IMG/VR virus record: IMGVR_UViG_3300042400_000803
Coordinates: 1 to 22,327 of that record
Length of the DNA: 22,327 bases
Strand: one strand, 5' to 3'
Source: a virus
How positions within the stretch are numbered: the stretch's first letter is position 1; each line of letters begins with the position of its first letter. Made by a program: the position numbers and the translations under genes. The notes below the pieces were generated by a model. The model was given only the letters and a program-made list of their open reading frames with translations. It did not search any database and was not told the origin of the DNA. Of this stretch, positions 1 to 7,296 are shown piece by piece.

Positions 1-35
1 TTTACAATGCAGCCCAAGGACAACTCCAATCTTAA
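1..35 (+). CDS. C-terminal end of an upstream gene (partial)
   Basis: Frame 3 is open from the window edge to a TAA at 33-35 and reads YNAAQGQLQS at its end. The stop lies 6 bases before the next ATG, the same tight packing as the rest of the + strand genes. Eleven codons are too few to identify a family. It is probably the tail of another virion gene in the same operon. Confidence 0.4.
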   Translation, partial: YNAAQGQLQS

Positions 36-41
36 ACCATC

Positions 42-917
42 ATGCCCGGTATTCCTCAAACTCTCGAAGTTCCGCCACCAGTAAGCGTCCAGACCATCCT
101 CTACGGCATCTATCAGGCCTTGGGCGGTAGTAGCGGTGGCGGAGGTGGAAGTGGAATTTCATCCATCCTCACGCCTCGCCTCATCTGGGTGGATGCGACG
201 AATGGAGATAACGCTACGGCAGTGATTGGACGCATGGACAAACCGTATGAAACGCTTGAGGCTGCGTATGCTGCCGGTGTCGCCAATGCGGTGGATTTTG
301 GCATCGTCTTGATGCCCAATGCGAACCCCTACACCTTGACCTTGGTGGCCGCATGGAACTCGCTTTGTGCTTCGTTGGTTGGCTACAGTGTCGCAGGATT
401 GACCATCGAACCGTCTGTTCGAGTGAATGTGGTGGCCTACCAAGCAGAGGCAACAAACGCCAACGGCGTCGATGGCTACTCTGGAGCCGTGGCCATTGAG
501 GGTCTTTGGCTTTACTTGCAAGCATCCGGGCAGGATGTTAATGCTGACGATGGGAACACTTACACCGCAGGCAACGGCGGCAGTTGGAGTGTGAGCGGAG
601 CTGGTCTTCTGACCGCTGATTTACAGGGCGGCAGTGGTAACGTTTCTAATGGCAGTGTCGTGAATGGCGGAACCGGCGGCGCGCTCACCCTGCTTAATGG
701 CGTGAAAACTTGGGGCGATGGAGTTTCCATCAATGAGGCCACCGGAGCAGGTGGCGGAAGCAATGGGAATCCCGGCACGCTGACTGCGGACAACTGCGAC
801 TTGCGGGTTCAATCAATTATTCCGGGCGGAGACGTGACTCTGGGCCGGTGTTCTTATACAGCAGGAGCTATAACGATAACCAACAACAAAGGCGGAAATG
901 CCGATTGGCCAGCATAA
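42..917 (+). CDS. Tail spike/fibre-like virion protein
   Basis: This 291-residue protein begins with a Pro-rich stretch and a Gly/Ser linker at about residues 29-38. It then has the segment around WVDATNGDNATAVIGRMDKP (about 49-68) followed by YETLEAAYAAG. This 'D..NGN.A..GR.DKP..T...A' pattern is common at the start of right-handed beta-helix domains in phage tail spikes and fibres. The rest is rich in Gly, Asn, Thr and Val, as expected for a beta-solenoid. No catalytic residues are recognisable. It lies just upstream of two other tail genes on the same strand. The start has no Shine-Dalgarno sequence. Role as a receptor-binding or tail-decoration protein is inferred from composition and position. 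Confidence 0.65.
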   Translation: MPGIPQTLEVPPPVSVQTILYGIYQALGGSSGGGGGSGISSILTPRLIWVDATNGDNATAVIGRMDKPYETLEAAYAAGVANAVDFGIVLMPNANPYTLTLVAAWNSLCASLVGYSVAGLTIEPSVRVNVVAYQAEATNANGVDGYSGAVAIEGLWLYLQASGQDVNADDGNTYTAGNGGSWSVSGAGLLTADLQGGSGNVSNGSVVNGGTGGALTLLNGVKTWGDGVSINEATGAGGGSNGNPGTLTADNCDLRVQSIIPGGDVTLGRCSYTAGAITITNNKGGNADWPA

Positions 918-932
918 CTTCATCATCAAAAC

Positions 933-1295
933 ATGATCCCCGGAGATTCCACTCAACTCGACGCCAATCTGGCTTTTGTCCAAGGAGACACTTGGGGAGG
1001 GATTCCTAGCATCACGATCACGCCTCCAGATACGGGTAGCACGGCTGAATTGGCTATCTTTGCCATCAAGAAGCAGGCGTCCGACATTCAAACGGTCAAG
1101 CAACTCAGTTCTGCCGATGGCGACATTACCATCACTGATGACGTGAACTGGATTTTCTCCATTCCACAACAGAACCTTGGCCTCAATGCTGGCACCTACG
1201 TCTGGCAATTCCGAGTTACGGATAGCGATGATGTGATTCAAACCTACCTCCAAGGCTCCATGCAAGTCCTTCAGCAGTATTCTCTCCCTTCATGA
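933..1295 (+). CDS. Small tail/baseplate accessory protein
   Basis: This 120-residue protein contains FVQGDTWGGIPSITI near the N-terminus (about 15-29). A beta-strand-rich stretch follows and ends in TYVWQFRVTDSDDVIQTYLQGSM. The QGDTW opening and the late YxWxxxxTDSD segment resemble small beta-sandwich proteins encoded beside phage fibres (baseplate upper protein or fibre-attachment type). The stop overlaps the next start as ATGA at 1292-1295, so it is probably translated together with the long fibre. The exact family is not certain. Confidence 0.55.
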   Translation: MIPGDSTQLDANLAFVQGDTWGGIPSITITPPDTGSTAELAIFAIKKQASDIQTVKQLSSADGDITITDDVNWIFSIPQQNLGLNAGTYVWQFRVTDSDDVIQTYLQGSMQVLQQYSLPS

Positions 1296-3496
1296 GCACG
1301 TCCGTCAACGTCACAACTCCGGTAAACAAGCCGACAGTTAGCGTCACCCAAGAAGGAGACGTGACGGTGGAGATTAACTACGGAGGAGGATCGGGCGGCT
1401 CTGGAGATGTGGTAGGACCAGCCAGCTCAACTGATAACGCTATCGTCCGCTTTGACGGCACCACGGGCAAGATTATCCAAGACAGCGGTATTACTATTGC
1501 TGATGGCGCTTCTGGCACCCTTTCTGGCACAAATAGCGGGGATGTGACACTGGACTCAACGGTTACAGACATCCTGACAATCACCGGACAATCCATCTCG
1601 GCAGACGATCAAGGTTCCGATAAACTGGTGTTTTGGGATGAGTCTCAAAACAAGCTAACATCTCTGACTGTTGGAAGCGGATTGTCGATTACGGGCACCA
1701 CCATTGCCGCAACTGGAAGCGGAGACGTAGTTGGTCCTGCCTCCGCCGCCGACAATGCGCTAGTCCGGTTCGATGGCACCACGGGCAAACTCGTCCAAAA
1801 CGGCCAGATCACGCAGTCTGACACAGGCGACCTCGCCAGCGTCAACAGCATTGCGATGAACACCACACCCACAGGCTCGCTTACCACGGCAGGCCAGATG
1901 ATGTGGAGTTCCAACGACGAAACGCTCGACATCCAGCTCAACGGCTTCGCGATGCACACGGGCCAGCACGTCCTGTATCACGTCAGAAATAGCACCGGCA
2001 GCACCATTGCTAAAGGTGTGCCCGTCATGTATAACGGGACTACAGGCAACAGCGGCAGGCTGCTCATCCAACCGTGGAATGGCACCGGCCCGAGCACCTA
2101 CTTCATGGGTCTTACTGCCGAAAGCCTAGCCAACGGCAGTGAAGGATTCGTCATCGCTTTCGGCAAACTGCGTGGCATCCAGACCAACGGCGGCAACTAT
2201 GGCGAGACTTGGGCAGATGGCGAGATCATCTACGCTGGGACGACAACCGGGTCATTGACTAAAACGCAGCCCGCAGCGCCGAATCCACACGTACAGGTTC
2301 TCGCGGTCGTCCATGCCCACGCTTCCAACGGCACGGTCTTCATCAACCGCACACTCGGCTCCAACATCAAGGATGACGAGGGCGTGACGATCACCAGTCT
2401 CTCGACGGGCCAGATTCTCGTCGCCAACAGCGCAGGGACCGTCTTCGAGAACAAGTCCGTTTCAGGAGACGCCACGCTCGCTAACACAGGCGCGCTGACA
2501 CTGGCGACCGTCAACAGCAACACCGGGTCGTTCGGTAGCTCTACCGCCATCCCGGCCATCACAGTCAATGCCAAGGGACTCATCACCGCTGTAAGCACCA
2601 ATACGGTAGCACCGGCTGTCGGCAGCATAACCGGACTTGGAACCAACGTAGCCACCAGCCTTGCGAACAACATGGCAGCGAGTGGGACGCTGGCTATTTT
2701 GGGGGCGAATACGTTTACGGGAGTGCAGACCCTCACAGCCGGGGCCGTCGGAGCGCCATCCATCACTCTCGGAGACGCGGCCACAGGTATTTACCGAAGC
2801 GCGCTTAATGAGTTCGCGATCACCAATAACGGGACACAAAGGCTGCGCACTACAACCAGTGGGGCGGTAATTACCGGGACGCTCAACGTAGATTCACAGA
2901 ACATCTATTTTACCTCGTCCGGTTCATCGTATGGTGTGCGAAGCGATGGCAGCACTTTTACTGCACTACTGGCAAATGGCGCTTCGGTGGTCGGCGGAAA
3001 CACTCCCGCTCAAGCCGTCAGTGTCATCAGTTCATGGTCCTTTGGCTTCTCCAATGCCGTCAACACCACGGCCCCAGACTGCGCTTCCGCTCGCGACGCC
3101 GCTGACGCATGGGCGCATCGTCGTGGCACTAACGCGCAAGCCCTTCGCGTTTATAACACCTTCACTAGCTCGACAAATCATGAACGAGCCACGATAAGTT
3201 GGGCCTCGAACATCCTCTCCATCGGAACCGAAAAAGGCAGCGGCGGAGGCACGGCTCGCGTCATGCAGCTTGTTACGGACGGCACCGCAAGGGCTGTTTT
3301 TGAGGCTACGACCTACAATACCACCCTCCTTGCCAACGCTGGCAGCTACGGCAGTGGCAGCGGCGTCCTTTTCCTTGGAAACGCAACGACCGTTCCTACA
3401 ACGAACCCAACTGGCGGAGGCATCCTTTACGTCGAGGCGGGCGCTTTAAAGTATCGAGGCTCGTCCGGCACAGTAACAACCCTTGGAGCAGCATAA
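1292..3496 (+). CDS. Long tail fibre protein
   Basis: This 734-residue protein is rich in Gly, Thr, Ser, Asn and Ala. Residues 39-70 and 144-175 are two copies of the phage-fibre motif GDVVGPAS..DNA.VRFDGTTGK, which is widespread in fibres of unrelated phages. Later there are Thr/Ala/Gly-rich shaft-like segments. The C-terminus, around ILYVEAGALKYRGSSGTVTT, matches the usual end of many fibre or receptor-binding proteins. No intramolecular chaperone or peptidase domain is visible. It would form the host-contacting fibre of the virion. It overlaps the preceding gene by four bases and is followed 3 bases later by a small gene. Confidence 0.8.
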   Translation: MSTSVNVTTPVNKPTVSVTQEGDVTVEINYGGGSGGSGDVVGPASSTDNAIVRFDGTTGKIIQDSGITIADGASGTLSGTNSGDVTLDSTVTDILTITGQSISADDQGSDKLVFWDESQNKLTSLTVGSGLSITGTTIAATGSGDVVGPASAADNALVRFDGTTGKLVQNGQITQSDTGDLASVNSIAMNTTPTGSLTTAGQMMWSSNDETLDIQLNGFAMHTGQHVLYHVRNSTGSTIAKGVPVMYNGTTGNSGRLLIQPWNGTGPSTYFMGLTAESLANGSEGFVIAFGKLRGIQTNGGNYGETWADGEIIYAGTTTGSLTKTQPAAPNPHVQVLAVVHAHASNGTVFINRTLGSNIKDDEGVTITSLSTGQILVANSAGTVFENKSVSGDATLANTGALTLATVNSNTGSFGSSTAIPAITVNAKGLITAVSTNTVAPAVGSITGLGTNVATSLANNMAASGTLAILGANTFTGVQTLTAGAVGAPSITLGDAATGIYRSALNEFAITNNGTQRLRTTTSGAVITGTLNVDSQNIYFTSSGSSYGVRSDGSTFTALLANGASVVGGNTPAQAVSVISSWSFGFSNAVNTTAPDCASARDAADAWAHRRGTNAQALRVYNTFTSSTNHERATISWASNILSIGTEKGSGGGTARVMQLVTDGTARAVFEATTYNTTLLANAGSYGSGSGVLFLGNATTVPTTNPTGGGILYVEAGALKYRGSSGTVTTLGAA
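1406..1816 (+). repeat. Duplicated fibre module (two copies, 315 bases apart)
   Basis: The segments at 1406-1501 and 1721-1816 encode near-identical 32-residue motifs (GDVVGPASSTDNAIVRFDGT and GDVVGPASAADNALVRFDGT, each followed by a TGK segment). They are in the same frame, 105 codons apart. The DNA copies have diverged mostly at third positions, so the protein motif is conserved rather than recently duplicated. Confidence 0.85.
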
Positions 3497-3499
3497 GCC

Positions 3500-3754
3500 A
3501 TGACTATCACCCTCACCCTTGAACTCAACGCGGAGCAGACCGCCTCGCTTCAAAAGCGGGCAGACGAGGTGCAACCTGACCCCTTGACCGTCGAAGCCTA
3601 TCTCCTGCGCTCATTGAATGCCGAAATCGCCTCCTACACCGATGCCGACTTCAACGCCGCAGCTTTACGCCTCGTAAGCGCAGCCAAGGACTTGCCATTT
3701 GAGCAGCGCATGGCGATAATTGCGCAGGTCGAACAGGCCATCCAAACTCCATGA
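3500..3754 (+). CDS. Hypothetical 84-residue protein
   Basis: No family is recognised. The N-terminus TITLTLELNAEQTASLQKRA predicts a beta strand followed by helices, and the rest is a mostly helical acidic/alanine-rich sequence. It starts 3 bases after the fibre gene stop. Its stop overlaps the next ATG as ATGA. The position just after the fibre could fit a fibre-assembly helper or the first gene of the lysis cluster; the sequence does not decide. Confidence 0.6.
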   Translation: MTITLTLELNAEQTASLQKRADEVQPDPLTVEAYLLRSLNAEIASYTDADFNAAALRLVSAAKDLPFEQRMAIIAQVEQAIQTP

Positions 3755-3927
3755 CACCGATTACCCAACCTGAAGCCCAGCAAACCCTCGATGCCGTCGT
3801 TGGTTTCGTCGCCAACCTCAAAGCTGAAATGACTGTTCGAGACGCATGGGCGCTTCAAAACCACTTCCAGAAGCTCGCGGAGTTCATAGCTTCCAAAACA
3901 GAAACTAACACTTCTCAGACCCAGTGA
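3751..3927 (+). CDS. Small hypothetical protein (58 residues)
   Basis: The frame reads MTPITQPEAQQTLDAVVGFV and then a short charged helix ending in SQTQ. It overlaps the upstream gene by ATGA (3751-3754) and the downstream GTG start by GTGA (3924-3927). This double overlap, in a stretch otherwise without a gene, supports a real gene. It is predicted soluble and helical. No function is recognised. Confidence 0.6.
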   Translation: MTPITQPEAQQTLDAVVGFVANLKAEMTVRDAWALQNHFQKLAEFIASKTETNTSQTQ

Positions 3928-4364
3928 AGACCTTTTTCGATTCCAGCTTGGACCTCCCGGTTGCATTGGCGTATCACATCGCCGGAGCTGCTATTTCTGG
4001 GTTAGGAATAGTTGCTACGACAGCGTATGGGTGTTACACTAGAATGGCTGTAATCTCCCCCGAGGAGCTTGCCCTTCAGCCACTCCATGTCGTGTTAATC
4101 CTCTTCATCGTCGCTCTAGCTGCTTTCATCGCCCTGATTCTGCGGGCGGTGTGGGGCAAGGGACTCTCAACAATGAACAGGTTTGCTGATTGTTTGGACA
4201 GCCTTACAAAGATGATTGACGACGTAGGGACCAAGATTGAGCAGCTTCAAGAGGATCAAAACAAGTCCCTGCGAGACTATCAAAACCTGTCTCTTGACGC
4301 CCTGAAGGCCAAGTCGTCCAAAAACGAGGATTTGACAGAACCAAACAATAAACGTAAGCATTAA
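3924..4364 (+). CDS. Two-helix membrane protein with coiled-coil tail
   Basis: This 146-residue protein starts at GTG 3924, overlapping the previous stop. Hydrophobic segments lie at about residues 11-37 and 53-77. They are followed by a charged helical tail with coiled-coil character (IEQLQEDQNKSLRDYQNL) and a Lys/Arg/His end. A membrane protein just before another small membrane protein and a spanin-like pair fits a holin, antiholin or lysis regulator. The long cytoplasmic-type tail is unusual for a simple holin. Function is inferred from position and topology only. Confidence 0.6.
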   Translation: MKTFFDSSLDLPVALAYHIAGAAISGLGIVATTAYGCYTRMAVISPEELALQPLHVVLILFIVALAAFIALILRAVWGKGLSTMNRFADCLDSLTKMIDDVGTKIEQLQEDQNKSLRDYQNLSLDALKAKSSKNEDLTEPNNKRKH

Positions 4365-4367
4365 CCC

Positions 4368-4592
4368 ATGAAAGAACTTGCCATCAAACTCGCCACTACC
4401 AACTCCGGCTGGATCATTCGTCAGGCCTTGAAGGGCGTCACCTATGCGGCTGGCGCTTTGTCCGCTTACCTCGCCGCTAAAGGCGTGGATGCGGAACTCA
4501 CGTCCACTATCGCTGCTGGCCTCATCTCTGGAGCAAGCTGGCTCCTTGAAACCGGCCTGTCGTTCGTAGCCCGCAAGTATGCTGTGAAATGA
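4368..4592 (+). CDS. Candidate holin
   Basis: This 74-residue protein has two moderately hydrophobic helical stretches, at about residues 22-36 and 43-66. They are joined by KGVDAE, and the protein ends in the basic tail ARKYAVK. Size, two-helix topology and a basic C-terminus fit small phage holins, which form lesions in the inner membrane. It lies directly upstream of the spanin-like pair. The next gene starts at 4589, overlapping its stop (ATGA). Other small phage membrane proteins look similar, so this is a candidate only. Confidence 0.55.
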   Translation: MKELAIKLATTNSGWIIRQALKGVTYAAGALSAYLAAKGVDAELTSTIAAGLISGASWLLETGLSFVARKYAVK

Positions 4593-4828
4593 GCATTCTA
4601 GCCGCCATCACCGCCGCTCTCGAAGCCTTTGCGTCACTCGCGAAGGCTTTTCCTTTGTGGCTCCAATGGCAGGTGACGAAAGAGTGTGAGTCCCTAACCG
4701 AAAAGATCATCGACCATGAAAACAAAGGCACTCCTGCTGACCGCACTATTGCTGACAGGCTGCGTTCAAACCTCGCCTACCGTCGCCAGCTCAATGCAAG
4801 TTTACTCTCCAGACACACTGGAGCTTAA
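4589..4828 (+). CDS. Candidate inner-membrane spanin (Rz-like)
   Basis: This 79-residue protein has an N-terminal hydrophobic helix (residues 2-28, ending FPLWLQWQV). A charged helical domain of about 50 residues follows, containing TKECESLTEKIIDHENK. A single N-terminal anchor with a helical periplasmic part is the topology of i-spanins such as lambda Rz. The last 113 bases are overlapped in the +1 frame by a lipoprotein gene, as Rz1 overlaps Rz. The periplasmic domain is shorter than in lambda Rz. The call rests on topology and gene arrangement, not sequence similarity. Confidence 0.55.
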   Translation: MSILAAITAALEAFASLAKAFPLWLQWQVTKECESLTEKIIDHENKGTPADRTIADRLRSNLAYRRQLNASLLSRHTGA

Positions 4829-4943
4829 GGCTGGGACGACCATCCAGACCAAGGATGGTATTTATACCTCTCAGGTTGACGAGAGGTGGTATTCGGCGGA
4901 TATTTACATGAAGCGCGTTCAAGAAGCACTTAACCCAAAGTAA
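4716..4943 (+). CDS. Candidate outer-membrane lipoprotein spanin (Rz1-like)
   Basis: This 75-residue protein has a clear lipoprotein signal peptide: a basic start, a hydrophobic core, then LLLTGC with the lipid-modified Cys at residue 16. The mature part is about 60 residues. It starts inside the upstream gene, +1 relative to it, and extends 115 bases beyond it. This is the lambda Rz/Rz1 arrangement, in which an outer-membrane lipoprotein partners an inner-membrane protein to fuse the membranes at the last step of lysis. It is not proline-rich like classical Rz1. A lipobox implies a host with an outer membrane. Confidence 0.65.
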   Translation: MKTKALLLTALLLTGCVQTSPTVASSMQVYSPDTLELKAGTTIQTKDGIYTSQVDERWYSADIYMKRVQEALNPK

Positions 4944-4945
4944 AT

Positions 4946-5944
4946 ATGAAAAATTGGTCCGCAGCCGTTCACGAAACACAGGAAATTCGCCACAAAAAGA
5001 CCGTGGCCGACTTTGAATCCGAGCGTAAAAACCTCCTCGACATCATCTCGGAAAAAGACCAGCAGCTCAATACGGCGCTGGGCATCTGCTCAGAAAAGCC
5101 TAAGCCATCCAAGATTAAGGTTTCTCCAGATGCGGACGCAGAGGCCACCTTTGTAGCCGTTGCTTCTGACTGGCACGTTGAGGAAACCGTTGAGGGCAAG
5201 ACCATCAACAACCTGAACGAGTTCAATCTGGACATTGCTGAACAGCGCATCAACCGTTTCTGGCAGTCCATTGTTCGCATGGCTCAGATTCAGCGTCACG
5301 GAGCCAAAATTGACCGCCTTGTGCTTGTTTTAGGGGGCGATTTGATGACGGGCTACATTCATGAGGAACTGATGGAGAACAATGCTCTATCGCCTACGCA
5401 AACGGTTCTGTGGCTTCAAGATCAAATTGCCAGCGGTGTCGAGCTTTTGTCGAAGCATTTTGGGGAAATAGTAATTCCTTGCGTCTATGGAAATCATGGT
5501 CGCAACACTCGCAAACCACGACATGCCACAGGTGCCGCCAACTCCTACGAATGGATGCTCTACAAGACGATGGCGAAGCACATGGGCAGCAAGGCTGAAT
5601 GGCACGTTTCCGATGGCTACCACCTGCTTCTCGACCTCTATGGCAAGACCCTGCGCATTCATCACGGCGACGGATTGCAGTATCAAGGCGGCATTGGTGG
5701 TTTGACCATCCCAGTTGAGAAAGCTATTGCGTCTTGGAACAAGGGTGTCCCGGCAGACCTCGACATCTTTGGTCACTGGCACCAGAGTCAGCAGAACCCG
5801 AAGTGGATTTGCAACGGGAGTTTGATTGGATACAACGCTTACTCCGTTGTCATTAAGGCCCCATACGAACCACCTTCCCAAACGGGATTCATTTTCGACA
5901 AACGCTACGGAAGGACAGTCACCTTCCCGATCTTTGTTGGATAA
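4946..5944 (+). CDS. Calcineurin-like metallophosphoesterase
   Basis: This 332-residue protein has the ordered metal-binding motifs of the family: SDWH (74-77, D75 and H77), GGD (130-132), GNHGR (182-186), HHGD (239-242) and GHWH (276-279). These bind two metal ions for phosphoester hydrolysis. The substrate cannot be read from the sequence; nucleases such as SbcD and several nucleotide or protein phosphatases share the fold. About 45 N-terminal residues are charged and helical, possibly coiled coil, and are not part of the fold. It starts 2 bases after the lipoprotein stop, so it is in the lysis transcript. No signal peptide is seen, so it should act in the cytoplasm. Confidence 0.85.
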   Translation: MKNWSAAVHETQEIRHKKTVADFESERKNLLDIISEKDQQLNTALGICSEKPKPSKIKVSPDADAEATFVAVASDWHVEETVEGKTINNLNEFNLDIAEQRINRFWQSIVRMAQIQRHGAKIDRLVLVLGGDLMTGYIHEELMENNALSPTQTVLWLQDQIASGVELLSKHFGEIVIPCVYGNHGRNTRKPRHATGAANSYEWMLYKTMAKHMGSKAEWHVSDGYHLLLDLYGKTLRIHHGDGLQYQGGIGGLTIPVEKAIASWNKGVPADLDIFGHWHQSQQNPKWICNGSLIGYNAYSVVIKAPYEPPSQTGFIFDKRYGRTVTFPIFVG

Positions 5945-5945
5945 G

Positions 5946-5977
5946 CCACGCAAAAACAGACAATAAACCACGCAAAA
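5946..5977 (+). repeat. Direct repeat CCACGCAAAA, two copies 22 bp apart
   Basis: CCACGCAAAA occurs at 5946-5955 and 5968-5977, in the short gap before the helix-turn-helix gene at 5984. The 22-base spacing is about two DNA helical turns, which would place two bound proteins on the same face. This fits an operator for the adjacent regulator, but chance is possible. Confidence 0.35.
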
Positions 5978-5983
5978 CACACT

Positions 5984-6385
5984 ATGAATTGGCAAAAAGC
6001 AGTCGATAAAATCAACGTCCAGAAGTTCAGCATCCCGGCAGGTTGGGACACCAAAGACAAGATCGCAGCCGAGCTTCAATGCTCTCCAGAGCGGGTTCAC
6101 GACCTGCTCAAAGGCGGTCTGGCATCGGGAGCTTTCGAGACTCAGGAGTTTCCAGTTTGGGACATGAAACGCCGCATGACCATTCGCGTTCGATGCTATC
6201 GACAAAAGACAGACGATGGCATTTCTCCTGCCAAGGAAGGCGTCGCCACAAAAAGTCAGCCCAAGTCCCTAGAAGAACGCATCTTGGCGGCTATTGAACG
6301 CCACAAGGGCAAAAGCAACAGCTACATCGCTCATCGCATCAACGGGGCGAGCGCCTCAATGGTTGCCCAGCTACGCAAAAAGTGA
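5984..6385 (+). CDS. Helix-turn-helix DNA-binding protein
   Basis: This 133-residue protein has a segment WDTKDKIAAELQCSPERVHD (about 21-40) with a winged-helix/HTH pattern: helix, turn after the Cys-Ser-Pro, recognition helix. A beta-hairpin-like FPVWDMKRRMTIRVRCY follows. A second HTH-like stretch near the C-terminus reads SNSYIAHRINGASASMVAQL. A role as a transcription regulator is inferred. Two direct repeats lie in its upstream gap. Its stop overlaps the next GTG start (GTGA, 6382-6385). Confidence 0.6.
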   Translation: MNWQKAVDKINVQKFSIPAGWDTKDKIAAELQCSPERVHDLLKGGLASGAFETQEFPVWDMKRRMTIRVRCYRQKTDDGISPAKEGVATKSQPKSLEERILAAIERHKGKSNSYIAHRINGASASMVAQLRKK

Positions 6386-6639
6386 AATCAAGCTCCATAA
6401 CCGTTCTACGTCGCAAGCTCGGGAGACATCGCGCTCTCGGGCTTGCGCACGGTAATGGAAGGATTGAAATAGACGACCGGCTTCGCGGCAAGCCTCATCT
6501 CCGCATTTTAATTCATGAATTTCTCCACGAATGGGAATGGGCGTTGCCCGAGGAAGTAGTGGACAAACTCAGCACCGACATGGCCGCATTTCTTTACAAG
6601 CACAACACTCGAATGATTGAGGAGGACGTTGAGCCGTAA
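6382..6639 (+). CDS. Small HExxH metallopeptidase-like protein
   Basis: This 85-residue protein starts at GTG 6382. It contains LIHEFLHEWEW with an HExxH zinc motif (H45, E46, H49) in a helix, followed by a second helix with conserved-looking acidic residues (PEEVVDKLSTDMAAFLYKH) that could give the third ligand. Short proteins of this kind occur in many tailed phages and are usually annotated as SprT/Zn-peptidase-like with unknown substrate. Its stop overlaps the next ATG as TAATG. Confidence 0.6.
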   Translation: MKSSSITVLRRKLGRHRALGLAHGNGRIEIDDRLRGKPHLRILIHEFLHEWEWALPEEVVDKLSTDMAAFLYKHNTRMIEEDVEP

Positions 6640-6740
6640 TGATCGTCGAGTTCACACCATCCGTCATCGCTGGCCTGCTGTTTACGGCGGTCGCGTTAGT
6701 CGTTTGGGGGCTGATTGCTATTTACAAGGAAAGATATTGA
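6639..6740 (+). CDS. 33-residue single-helix membrane protein
   Basis: The frame reads MIVEFTPSVIAGLLFTAVAL and continues through VVWGLIAIYKERY: one hydrophobic helix with an acidic start and a basic end. The ATG overlaps the preceding stop (TAATG). If the HNH gene is a later insertion, this gene originally sat immediately before the endolysin, where a pinholin-like or other lysis membrane protein would fit. No family can be assigned at this length. Confidence 0.5.
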   Translation: MIVEFTPSVIAGLLFTAVALVVWGLIAIYKERY

Positions 6741-6765
6741 CCTTGCAGGAGAAGTGAACTATACG
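6737..6765 (+). promoter_or_regulatory. Candidate promoter for the HNH-AP2 gene
   Basis: TTGACC (6737-6742), 17 bases, TATACG (6760-6765), then 6 bases to the ATG at 6772. The -35 is close to sigma-70 consensus. Transcription would begin at or next to the ATG. The AGGAGAA inside the spacer is an alternative reading as a ribosome site, but it is too far (18 bases) from 6772 and too close to a GTG at 6754. Confidence 0.4.
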
Positions 6766-6771
6766 AAACGT

Positions 6772-7296
6772 ATGGATTACTCAGATTATGTAGAGATTTC
6801 CACATTGTCTCCAAGTGGGCTTGTGTGGAAGGGCCGCTGCCTAGAGAGCTTCAAAAGCGTTCGCTCGTATAATCATTTTAGGAAAACCAGAATGGGTCGA
6901 GCTGTTGGCTGCAAAAGCAAAGATCAAAATGGATATTTATCATGGAAAATGGAGATAAATGGACAGGCGCTTTTACCAAGTCGGGTAATTTGGCAAATGC
7001 TCCACGGAGAAATTCCCAATGGAATGTTGGTTGAGCACAAGGACGGAGATGCGCTAAACAATAGTCCAAGCAACCTTCGTTTGGCGACGCGAGGGCAAAA
7101 CAAGATGAACGAAAAAATCCGCAAGGATAACGAAAGCGGATTTAAGGGCGTTAGCAAAAGGGGAACGAAATGGATGGCTAGAATTGGACCCGGTGGAAAG
7201 ACTTTGTTAGGATATTTTTCCTCGCCAGAAGAAGCTCATTCTGCTTATATGGAGGCGGCAAAAAATAGAGACCCCAACTTTTACCGTTCAAAATGA
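6772..7296 (+). CDS. HNH-AP2 homing-type endonuclease
   Basis: This 174-residue protein has an HNH domain at about 68-106: LPSRVIWQMLHGEIPNG, then VEHKDGDALNNSPSNLRLAT with H89, D91 and N96/N97 as likely active-site residues. A C-terminal AP2-type DNA-binding segment at about 122-163 reads SGFKGVSKRGTKWMARI and then FSSPEEAHSAYMEAA. This domain pair is typical of free-standing phage homing endonucleases. The frame is open from a TTG at 6715. ATG 6772 is chosen because the protein starts cleanly there and a promoter-like pair lies just upstream; GTG 6754 is an alternative. The gene is visibly A/T-richer than its neighbours, which suggests recent arrival. Its stop overlaps the endolysin ATG. 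Confidence 0.85.
   Translation: MDYSDYVEISTLSPSGLVWKGRCLESFKSVRSYNHFRKTRMGRAVGCKSKDQNGYLSWKMEINGQALLPSRVIWQMLHGEIPNGMLVEHKDGDALNNSPSNLRLATRGQNKMNEKIRKDNESGFKGVSKRGTKWMARIGPGGKTLLGYFSSPEEAHSAYMEAAKNRDPNFYRSK

Noticed and set aside
1292-3496. Diversity-generating retroelement target in the fibre
   Set aside because: No reverse transcriptase gene or template repeat is present in the window.
5387-6205. 272-codon - strand frame opposite the metallophosphoesterase
   Set aside because: It lies antisense to a gene with complete metal-binding motifs and has no recognisable product.
6715-6771. N-terminal extension of the HNH-AP2 protein from TTG 6715
   Set aside because: It overlaps the end of the small membrane gene and the promoter-like pair; the protein begins cleanly at ATG 6772.
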